Shown piece by piece: positions 10,743 to 20,035 of a stretch of DNA of 64,000 nt. Each line of letters starts with the position of its first letter. Within the stretch, counting starts at the first letter, position 1. The notes beneath the pieces were generated by a model, which did not search any database, was not told the DNA's origin, and was given only the letters and a program-made list of their open reading frames with translations. This DNA comes from Anthoceros angustus. Lineage: Eukaryota > Streptophyta > Anthocerotopsida > Anthocerotales > Anthocerotaceae. The stretch is taken from NCBI GenBank assembly GCA_010909165.1, contig MU008207.1:186001-250000 (forward strand). Direction: 5' to 3'. The translations under genes were made by a program, and so were the position numbers.

Positions 10743-12306
10743 GAAGGCACACAAATGTCACGGAATCTGGTTCAGCAGTGCCCTCTCCTTGCATAGCACT
10801 GTAGAGACGAAGGGCTTCCAGCCCCATTCCCTGCTGGGAATACCCTGCTATCATGGCATTCCATGTCACCACATTTTTTTGACCAAGACCGTCGAACACC
10901 ATCTGCGCATCATTCAAGCTGCCACATTTTGCATACATGTTGACCAAACTGTTGGCTACAAACACATCAGCTTGATGTCCTCGTTCCTTGATTTGCTCAT
11001 GGAGTTGCTTTCCCTTCTCTAATGCTGAGATGCCCACACTGGCACATGCCTGCAGGAGGCAGACGAATGTCAAGGAATCGGGTACAGCTATGCCTTCTTG
11101 TTGCATGGCACTGTAGAGATTAAGAGCATCCTGCCCCATACCCTGCTGGGAATACCCTGCTATCATAGCAGTCCACGTCACCACATCTTTTTGACCAAGT
11201 CCGTCAAACACTCTCTGAGCCTCATCCAAGCTGCCACACTTTGCATACATATTCACCAAACTGCTGGCTACAAACACGTCACTTTCATGTCCTCGTTCCC
11301 TGATGTCCACGTGAAGATGCTTCCCCTGCTCCAACGCCAGGGTGCCCATACTTGCACATGCCTGTAGGAGGCAGACGAATGTCACAGAATCAGGAATAGC
11401 AATGCCACCTTCTTGCATAGCAGTGTACAGATGAAGGGCTTCATGCCCCATTCCCTGGTGGGAATACCCTGCTATCATGGCATTCCATGTCACCACATGT
11501 TTTTGACCAAGTCCGTCAAACACCCTCTGCGCGTCTTCCAAACTGCCACACTTTGCATACATGTTTATCAAACTGCTGGCTACATACACATCAGCTTGAA
11601 GTCCTCGTTCTCTTATCTGAGTATGCAGCTCCTTCGCCTGCTCCAAAGCCGAGGTGCCCAAACTTGCACATGCCTGCAGGAGGCACACAAATGTCACAGG
11701 ATTGGGTACGGCAATTCCTTCATCTTGCATAGCCCTGTAGAGACGAAGGGATTTCAAACCCATACCCTGCTCGGTATACCCTGCAATCATGGCGGTCCAT
11801 GAAACCACATCCTTGTGACCAATTCCGTCAAAAACTCTCAGTGCATCTTCCAAGCTGCCACACTTTGCATACATGTTCACTAAACTGTTGGCCACAGACA
11901 CATCAGCTTGATGTCCTTGTTTTTTAATTTGTGTATGAAGCTGCTTTCCCTTCTCCAACGCTGCGGTCCCCACACTTGCACATGCCTGCAGGAGGCACAT
12001 GAATGTCACAGAATCCGGTACCGCTATGCCCTCTTCTTGCATAGCACTGTAGAGATGAAGCGCTGCCTGCCCCATACCCTGCTGGGAATACCCTGCTATC
12101 ATGGTAGTCCATGTCACGACATTCTTTTGACCTAGTCCGTCAAACACTCTCTGAGCCTCGTCCAATCTGCCACATTTTGCATACATGTTCACCAAACTGT
12201 TGGCTACAAACACATCAGCTTGATATCCTCGTTCCTTGATTTGTGCATGAAGCCGCCCCCCCTTCTCCAATGCTGGGGCACCCACGCTTGCACATGCCTG
12301 CAGGAG
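10743..12306 (-). repeat. Six 312-bp intragenic PPR modules
   Basis: A marker sequence (GGAG before the VTFVCLLQACAS codons) recurs at 12303, 11991, 11679, 11367, 11055 and, as a variant, 10743: exactly 312 bp each time, equal to 104 codons or one P-L-S triplet. Units share long runs at nucleotide level, which indicates recent tandem amplification or gene conversion inside the gene. Confidence 0.92.
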
Positions 12307-13103
12307 GATGACGAATGTCACAGCATTGGGCACAGCCCGGCCTTCTTCTTGCATAGCGCTGTAAAGACAGAGGGCTTCCTGCCCCATGCCCTGCTGAGCA
12401 TACCCTGCAATCATGGCATTCCACGTCACAACATCTTTCCGACCAAGCCCAGCAAACACTCCTTGAGCGTCCTCCAAGCTGCCACACTTTGCATACATGT
12501 CCACCAAGGAATTGCAGACAAACAAATCAGGCTCCACACCAGCGGCCAACACATCAGCATGCACCTGCTGCCCAGACTTCAAGTCTGATCCCCTTGCACA
12601 CGCCTGAAGGGCTGCCACGAACACATGGCCATCCGGCTTCACACCAGACCTGCGCATCCGATGATACAGTTGTATGGCTTGCTTGTCGTGCCCATGTTTA
12701 ACATGGGCAGAAATTATGGAAGACCACATGAAGGCATCTGGCTGGGAAACAGCCTCAAACACATCCATCGCATCCTGCAAACTGCCATGAGAAGCATACA
12801 TTCGCAGGAGGTGGTTGCCCAGGAAAGTATCTGACCGATACCCCTTTTTCAGCGTCAACCCATGGACGCGCCTACCCAGAACAAGATCCTTCTTCGCTAC
12901 ACACGCCTTCAGGACAGCAAAAAAGAGAGATCTGGAAATAGAACGGTCTGCCTGCACCAGAAGTTCCAAAGCCTCAACAGCCTGGGCGAGACGGCCTTCA
13001 TGACATAGCTTGCTCACGGTTTCAGCCGTAACGCTCCCATCGTCTCCAGCAGGCCTGCGAGGATCAGGAAAGCCCGGTAAGTCCCTGTGGGTGGTGGCAA
13101 AAC

Positions 13104-13160
13104 GACCCATCCGCATCCCCATCTGCATATCCATATCCATACCCATACCCATATCCAAAG
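13104..13160. repeat. Hexanucleotide microsatellite (Met-Gly/Met-Asp linker)
   Basis: Near-perfect repeats of CCATAT/CCATAC/CCCATA on the plus strand. On the coding strand they give alternating ATGGGT/ATGGAT codons, hence the Met-rich MGMGMDMDMQMGMRMG linker between the PDF motif and the PPR array. Likely slippage-derived. Confidence 0.85.
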
Positions 13161-13963
13161 CAGCCAGCTGCGCATCCACCCAAGCTGGCTTGTACAAGTT
13201 GTTTAAGCAGAGGAACTCTTGGGAGCGCCTGTGCCGGAAGTCGGGCCAACGGGGGGCATTGTTCTGTTGCCTGTTATCCCACCAAAGTGTGGGGTCCTGA
13301 AAGAATTGCCGCCACAAATTCTCCTGCCGACGACTCTCGCTGGAGGCCGGTTGGGTAGCCAGACATCCTGTTGCGCGGGCTGGATTTCTGGCCCAGCTGC
13401 TGCAACTTGCCGACGCAATCCTTGCAGCTTCTCTGTAGTCACCCAACGGGTGGCCTGGCCCTGTGCGGGTCTCCATGGCGACGGCCATGGCTCGCAGGAG
13501 CACACAATGAGGGCCTATGGATGCATGTCATCTAGCCAAAGATTGAGACGCAGAGAAACCAGTGGAAGTACGAAGCTTGTTTTGTGTTGTGGTAGATGGC
13601 TGTCGATCACCTCGCTTAGATGGTGAATGGGAACAAGCATGACACAAGAACTATGTTGTACACATGTACATCGATGGATATAGAACGGAGCTGTGGTGTG
13701 TTTTTGGAAGTGCCGGAGCTGGTCTGGACCGTGAAATTGCAACACATTGATGCCTCCTCGTTGTGCTGGCTGTTGCTGATTTTTGTGGATATGCACTTCG
13801 GCCAAAATATGATTTAATTGATAATTGAAATGATACTTGATTAATCCCAAGTTCGGAAATCTACTCAATTTCTAGAGATTGCAAGGACATGTCATGGTGT
13901 TCTTTCATTGCATGACTTTCATGACTCTCTATTATGATAGAATACTTAGTAACACATTTCAAG

Positions 13964-14009
13964 GTCTATATTTTGATAGAAGATTGCAATCTTCTATCAA
14001 AATATAGAC
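13964..14009. repeat. 46-bp perfect palindrome
   Basis: A 23-base arm beginning GTCTATATTTTGATAGAAG meets its exact reverse complement with no spacer (centre AGATTGCAATCT). A transcript or single strand would form a 23-bp hairpin with almost no loop. A related half-site, TCTATTATGATAGAATA, lies just upstream (13928-13944). It could be a miniature hairpin element or a small-RNA source. Confidence 0.9.
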
Positions 14010-14612
14010 TCTATCTACATGAGAGAAGAGTGTCTGATTTACATCGAGACGCATCTATTCGAAGACGAGGAAGAAGATTTCCAAGCTAAAAGTCAAACAG
14101 ACCTTTCAATCTTGTTTCATTCCCTTTCCCTTGTGGTGGAGCACTCACGCCGCCACCTTCAAATGCACACGTTGTGGAACACTCAAGAACTGAATAGAGT
14201 TGTCAAGGCCCAACTTTGCAATAGGAGCCCTTTCTTTTATATTTTCTAATTGCTTTGATATGAATAAGAAACTCTGGTCTTTGGATATATTCATTGTGGC
14301 TTAAAAGAGAAACAAACCTGTACATCAATTTTTAAAATCTATTGTTCATAATTACTTACACCAATCTACTTTTTCATGCTTAAATCTAGATCGTACCTCA
14401 TAGGCCTGGGCACATTGATTACAAGGATCCATAAAACTGAACCCAATGCAATATGATTGGGGTCAATTGTTCCTTGCCACATTTCTTGCCTCAGGACATT
14501 GTATCATCCATCTATTACATTGCTCCTATTAGCCGTCTATCCTCGAAGAATTGAGCAGATGTCCTTTCATGCATATAGTTTCTCCTAATATGCTCCGTAT
14601 GTTATCAGAAAA

Positions 14613-14775
14613 ATCATGGTTCTAGGGATCTAATTGCGGCCAATGTGCATGGTCTAGGGATCTAATTGCGGCCAATGTCCATGGTCTAGGGATCTAATTG
14701 CGGCCAATGTGCATGGTCTAGGGATCTAATTGCGGCCAATATGTATGATCTAGGATTCTAATTGTGGCCAATATG
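14613..14775. repeat. 32-bp tandem repeat, about five copies
   Basis: The unit is CATGGTCTAGGGATCTAATT + GCGGCCAATGTG. The middle three copies are almost identical; the first and last are diverged (ATGATCTAGGATTCTAATTG). Minisatellite-like, non-coding. Confidence 0.9.
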
Positions 14776-15130
14776 ACATATTCGCAAGTTACCAAGATGT
14801 GCCATGTGCACATGCTCTTCGGGGTTTGGAGTATCTAAAGGTAACTGATTTTTGTTTTCTATTCGAATAAGTTTTAATCATAATTGTTCATGAATACTCA
14901 ACTACGAGCCGGATCAACTCGAGTACGATGTTCTATGCTCTGGATTGAATCTCCCAAGTCCTTCTTTATGGTGCATAATGACAATTTCTTGTTGTTGGTG
15001 AAAAGGTTGAAAACTTATGTGATATACTGAAAAGCTATGCATATGTTCAAAGATGAAACCTTTGCACTCGAAGGGTTCCCCGTGGACTCTACACATGTAT
15101 GATCACCAAGAAATCCGAAGGGAACCTAAA

Positions 15131-15310
15131 CTCAAGCTTGTGAGCATGTTGGTGATTGTGGGCCTTTAGGCAAAAGCTCAAAGCATGTTGGGTGACTTGT
15201 GGGCTTTAGGCAAAAGCATGTTTGATAGATTTGCGGACCTTTAAGCATAAGCTCAAGGTTGTGAGTATGTTTGATAGATATGTGGGGTTTTAGAAAAACT
15301 TCAAGGTTTT
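15131..15310. repeat. Degenerate ~55-60-bp tandem repeat
   Basis: Repeated variants of AGCATGTTGGTGATTGTGGG + CCTTTAGGCAAAAGCTCAA: three to four copies with GTTTGATAGAT variants in the later ones. Confidence 0.65.
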
Positions 15311-15439
15311 GAGTACCTATGTGTTGTTGTTGTTGTTGGTGGTGATTTGTGGGCTGCTTGTTTTTTTTTCGAGTCCCTCCGTGGGTAAAGGAGGTAGTGC
15401 CCTGCGACTGTTTGCTCCTGTTTAGCGGAGGCGGGGGTA

Positions 15440-15800
15440 GTGGCCCGAATCCGACAAGTTGACCGGGTGCACACCGGCGGCCAGTCAAAGAGCACGACTG
15501 GGGACCGGGGCCGGGGCTGGGGCCGTGGCCGGGGTCGGGAAACGGGACTGGGAGACCCGGAGCCAGAGCTAGAGCCAGAGGCAAGAGCCGGAGCCGAGCC
15601 AGAGCCAGAGCCCAGCCGAGAGACGGGCCGGGCCAGGCCAGCCCACGGCAGAAGGAAATGCACACCACGATTCCACCATCTCCCTTGTTGCAACCTTAGC
15701 AAGCAGCAGCAGCTGTAGCAGGAGCAACAGTAGCTGTAGCAGCTGTAGCAGCTGTAGCAGCAGCAGCAGCAGCAGCAGCAGCAAGCGTCATCTGCAGCGG
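15440..15800. repeat. GC-rich hexamer tract and AGC triplet repeat upstream of SERK
   Basis: 15505-15620 is built from GGGGCC/GAGCCA-type hexamers. 15700-15785 is an AGC/TGT triplet tract (AGCAGCAGC..TGTAGCAGC). Both lie 0.3-0.7 kb upstream of the SERK start codon, in probable promoter or 5' UTR sequence. Open frames here on either strand (poly-Leu, Pro/Arg-rich) are explained by the repeats. Confidence 0.75.
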
Positions 15801-16125
15801 CCGCAACTGCAACCGCAGCGCACGAGCGGGTGGCCCGGTCCATCGTCATCCGATCAGCTTCCTTCCCACCAGAATGCGAGCTCCTGCAGGCTGCACTGCG
15901 CGCGGATGGTATGAGGAAGCGCAGGCGAGGCGACCCGGCTGGTGATGCCGCAGCCCTGGCGCGTCCGTGACCGCCATCTGCTGCTCCAGGGATCGCGCAC
16001 CGCACCGCAGCGCAGCGTAGTGCAGGGCAGGGTAGTGCAAGTGCCAGTGCAAGTGCTAGTACAGGGCCGGGCCAGCAGGCTGCCTGGCTGCGCCTGCCTC
16101 ACAGTCCTGGATCTGTAGGGATCAC

Positions 16126-19100
16126 ATGCGAGCAAGGAAAGGGAAGCACAAGGAGGGAGTCATGCTCCCGTGGCTTCTCCTCCTGCTCTTTCTCCACCGG
16201 CCATTGCGAGTACTAGCTAATCCTGAAGGTCGGATCTCTTGCCCTCTCTACAGGAGTGTGTGCTAATGTGTGTCTCTGAGATCTTGATCTCCTCCAGCCG
16301 CAGCCGCAGCCGCAGCCGCAGCCGCAGTCGTCCGCTTATGCATCTCCTTTCCCTTGGCCCCTAGTGTAATGCTCCTCTGCACCGGCGAATCCTGGTTCGG
16401 ATCGCTGTGCAGTGTCGTGCCCCAAAGTAGTTGCTCTTATTTTCCAGCTCGTTCTACACTCGCAGCATTCTCAACGGCCGATGATAACTTCGGCTGCTCT
16501 CGGGTGTTGTGAGCTTGCTGAATTGCGTAGCTGCATTTCCAGTGTGGCAACGTTTGACCTATGCGCTGACGGCTCTCAGTAGGCCCTATGGTGCACGCCT
16601 GCTTCCATTCTCTGCTGCGCTTTATAATGCATGAATGCTGGTGTTGCAGCATGGATCTATGCTTATGATGCTTGCCTCGCCGCTCCTACTACTATATCCA
16701 ATCCTGCTGGGGCTACAAGTTACTTTTGGTACCTCTAATTCTTCTGTCACGTCTTTTCAGGTGACGCTTTGCACGCTTTGAGGGAGAGTCTTCAAGATCC
16801 CAGCAATGTGCTGCAGAGTTGGGATCCCACACTTGTCAACCCCTGCACATGGTTTCATGTGACATGCAACAATGACAATAGTGTCATAAGGGTGTAAGTT
16901 GCTGCCTGAACCCGTTCTCAAGAGCCAGCTCCGACACATTTGCTGTTTTGCCTACTGGCAGAGGAAACCTGGTGTCACGCCTTGTGCAGCTAACCTCATC
17001 ACTCTCCGTGCTAATGATTTCTTACACGTTCGCTGCAGTGATTTAGGAAATGCTGCTCTTTCTGGGCAGCTTGTGCCCGACATCGGCAATCTTCCTAATC
17101 TTCAGTACCTGTAAGAACCTTGGCAATCGCTGAAATTTCGGCCTGCATTTTTCTGGTCAAGTTTCATATGTCCCCATGCTCTGAATGGAGGTGACATGTC
17201 CCTCTGACAGCCTCTGAACCTACCTCATTCCGTTCTTTCCTCCTTACTTCTTTCAGGGAGCTGTACAGCAATAATTTATCGGGAGAGATTCCAGCACAGA
17301 TTGGAAACCTAACTGGTCTAGTGAGTCTTGACTTATACCAGAACAACTTCACAGGGAGCATACCTATGACCCTCGGCGAACTCAAAGCCCTCAGATTCCT
17401 GTAAGGTCTCTTGTTCCTGAGTGACGATTCGAGCGCGTACTATTTGTTTTCCTACGTTGTTGGTCTGCAACCGGTTTTCTTTCGGGTTTGGAGTGTTGGT
17501 CAGGCTGTTTTCAGGTACCAAATAATGAATTGTGTTGGTGTTGTGGGAGGAGCAGTAGGTTAAATAACAACAGCTTGTCGGGGGAGATTCCAGTGCAGCT
17601 TACATCTGTTTCTGGCTTGCAAGTTCTGTAAGTGTCCTCCACCGAGATCTGGCTGGGTCATGGCGTTTAAAATGCCCTGTCTGTAGTGGATCCTTTCGGC
17701 CCCAGAAATAACTCAGGTGGATGGACTTTCTTGCAGGGATCTTTCTTACAATAATCTCTCGGGTGAGGTTCCTGTCAATGGTTCTTTCACTCTCTTTACT
17801 CCTATCAGGTGATTCCTGGCTTGCATATCTTTTGCTTCAGTTGAAGCGTTTTCGTTTGTTCTCACGTTGTGGTGAGTTTCTCCTCCTGATGCAAGGCTCC
17901 CTTTGGACAGTTTCCAGGGAAACAACGACCTCTGTGGTACAGTTGTGGGGCAGAGCTGTCCTGGGGCGCCTCCTATACCCCCACCCCCTCCGTTTATACC
18001 TCCACCTCCGAATACACCATTTACAAGTCAAGGTTGAATCTTGACTTTCTGGTGATACGTGTCAATGTGGTGATGGTGTCGTGGGCCAAGTATAATGGAG
18101 TCGTGTACGCTGTATGCAGGAGCTTCACCCGCTTCGAGTACAGGAGCTATAGCTGGGGGTGTCGCAGCCGGTGCTGCTCTTCTTTTTGCTGCTCCGGCTA
18201 TCGTCTTTGCCTGGTATAGGCGTCGTACACAGGATGCCTTCTACGATGTTCCAGGTGCAGATCCTGATAACCTACCTCTTCTTTTTGGGCTTAGTAGTGT
18301 GCCTCTGAGTGTTGCTCTGAGACCATACGTGTATCGTGATTCCAGCCGAAGAGGATCCTGAAGTGCATCTGGGGCAGCTGCGGCGTTTTACATTACGCGA
18401 ACTGCAGGTTGCCACAGACAATTTCAACAATAAGAACATCTTGGGGCGAGGCGGCTTTGGCAAAGTGTACAAAGGTCGTCTTGCAGATGGAACTCTGGTC
18501 GCAGTGAAGCGACTTAAGGAGGAACGCAGCCCCGGGGGAGAGTTACAGTTCCAGACAGAAGTGGAGATGATAAGCATGGCAGTACATCGAAACCTTCTGC
18601 GGTTGCGTGGGTTTTGTATGACACCAACCGAGCGCTTGCTCGTGTATCCCTACATGCTCAATGGCAGTGTAGCATCGCGGCTTCGAGGTTTGGCCATCTT
18701 CCTCCAGTCAGTGAGCAACAGAGAAGTCTTTGAGCTGTGTTTTGATGGTAGCGTAGCTTGTGGTGTTCTTGTGGCCGGGAATTTCTCGTAGGTGATTGCC
18801 ATCATTGTGTTCTTTGGGTTGTCTAAATCGATCACTATGGTCTCAGAGCGAGGAGTGGGAGAGCCTGCGTTGGATTGGCCGACGCGGAAAAGGATCTCTC
18901 TGGGCTCAGCACGAGGGCTTTCATACCTGCATGACCATTGTGATCCCAAGATCATTCACCGGGATGTGAAGGCAGCGAACATCCTTCTGGATGAGGAGTT
19001 CGAGGCAGTGGTAGGAGATTTTGGACTAGCCAAGCTCATGGACTACAAGGACACACATGTGACAACTGCTGTGCGAGGCACGATTGGTCATATTGCTCCT

Positions 19101-19651
19101 GAGTACCTATCGACGGGCAAGTCTTCAGAGAAGACAGATGTCTTTGGGTTTGGAATCATGTTGTTGGAGCTCATCACAGGACAGCGAGCATTTGATCTTG
19201 CTCGCCTCGCCAATGACGATGATGTCATGTTGTTGGATTGGGTGAGCTTACTTTGCTACTGACTGACGTCGTCCCATCGATTTGCAGTAAGTGGGTTGGT
19301 GTGGTTCTCACGATAGCGTGGTTGTTGATGAAGGTGAAAGGACTGCTTCGCGAGAAGAAGATTGATCTCCTTGTCGACCCTGATCTCAAAACAAATTACG
19401 ACCCCAAGGAAGTGGAGGAGCTTATTCAGGTAGCCTTGCTTTGCACGCAAGGCTCACCTATGGATAGGCCGAAGATGGCCGAGGTTGTACGCATGCTTGA
19501 AGGAGATGGCTTGGCTGAGCGTTGGGAGGAGTGGCAAAAGGTGGAGGTGGTTCGGAGCCAAGAGTTGGACCTGGTCCCTCACAGAACACCTGAATGGATT
19601 GTAGATTCCACGGACAACTTGCATGCTGTGGAGCTTTCTGGACCCAGATAG
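16126..19651 (+). CDS. SERK: SERK/BAK1-type LRR receptor-like kinase, 11 exons
   Basis: Plasma-membrane co-receptor kinase; in flowering plants SERKs partner with brassinosteroid, peptide and immune receptors. Exons (GT..AG throughout): 16126-16228, 16761-16893, 17039-17110, 17257-17400, 17556-17627, 17737-17808, 17911-18032, 18120-18254, 18346-18687, 18847-19241, 19334-19651; 1908 nt, 635 aa. Exon 1 gives a signal peptide, exon 2 the N-terminal zipper-like cap ([20 protein letters not shown]), and exons 3-6 five LRRs in 72/144/72/72-bp exons. Exon 7 gives the Ser-Pro-Pro-rich SPP region that marks SERKs ([14 protein letters not shown]), exon 8 the transmembrane helix. Exons 9-11 hold the kinase: [29 protein letters not shown] (RD type), DFGLAK and the ELSGPR end. 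Exon number and phases match angiosperm SERKs. All catalytic motifs are intact. Confidence 0.96.
16295..16330. repeat. CAGCCG microsatellite in SERK intron 1
   Basis: About six copies of CAGCCG/GCCGCA in the first intron. No coding role. Confidence 0.85.
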
Positions 19652-20035
19652 TAGTAGTGTCAGTCTAACCAGTGATTTTTTTTGGCACTCCCATTTCCTC
19701 TGGCTTCCCAGTTTCTGTTAAGAAAAGTCTCCCTTTGTCAGCCTCTCTATTTATGCGTGTAAAATAGGGTCATTACTCACATTGTATTTTATGCACTTAA
19801 TTCATATGGTAACACTTTGACAAGGAGTCCACCCTTGCAGCACATCGCTGCGGGAGGCACTAGCGTTTTGCTTCTTCCGCTAGCCTCGATTGTAGCAGCA
19901 GCTATCGCCATCCCAGTCGCCTGAGGGGCGCTCAGCTGACTCGAGTGTGTGATGTGTTTTGTTCACCGGTCGATCGGTTTTACAGTAACCATAAGTATTG
20001 TTTAGGATCCAGGCAGTTGGGACACAGAAGCGAGA
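19652..20035. other. Convergent 3' spacer, SERK and KP-type PPR gene
   Basis: 384 bp between two genes that point toward each other. It must hold both 3' UTRs. A T-run follows the SERK stop at about 19675. No canonical AATAAA was seen close to either stop. Confidence 0.6.

Larger units (their letters stand above)
9680..13488 (-). pseudogene. Long WW-type PPR gene, DYW end frameshifted
   Basis: The open frame 13488-9964 (1174 aa from the first ATG) encodes a very long PLS PPR protein. Residues ~58-110 form an OSB-like PDF motif (DPTLWWDNR.. PDFRHR.. PAWV), followed by a Met-rich linker (113-128). PPR triplets then run to ~1050, with six near-identical 104-aa modules, E1/E2 motifs, and a WW-type PG box (GQCWW) plus VGDEKHPQ. 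The frame stops there. The DYW continuation is visible one frame over, from about 9975 to 9731, as LCGHREQVAIA and KNLRVSFDCHN; the first Cys of the CxxCH zinc motif is Ser, and the last part decays near 9680. It may still work as an E+-like protein that recruits a deaminase in trans, or be a recent pseudogene. A 1-nt sequencing error would rejoin the frames but would not restore the lost Cys. Confidence 0.85.
13504..15130. other. Intergenic spacer upstream of the WW-type PPR gene
   Basis: No gene recognised. Short open frames on both strands lack motifs. It contains a perfect palindrome and a 32-bp tandem repeat, listed separately. The proximal part (13504-13650) is the expected promoter and 5' UTR region of the minus-strand PPR gene; no core element could be assigned. 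Confidence 0.6.

Noticed and set aside
10789-13626. Antisense frames with repeated 'PCYHGIPCHHIF' text
   Set aside because: Reverse complement of the six 312-bp PPR modules; periodic because the gene is.
14613-14775. Regular 32-bp repeat that could suggest a CRISPR array
   Set aside because: Head-to-tail units without spacers, in a plant nuclear context with introns; a minisatellite.
15301-16005. Long minus-strand frame with poly-Cys/Tyr/Ser and Pro-Arg stretches, and a poly-Leu frame beside it
   Set aside because: Composition is entirely explained by the AGC triplet and GC-rich hexamer repeats upstream of SERK; no start context or domain.
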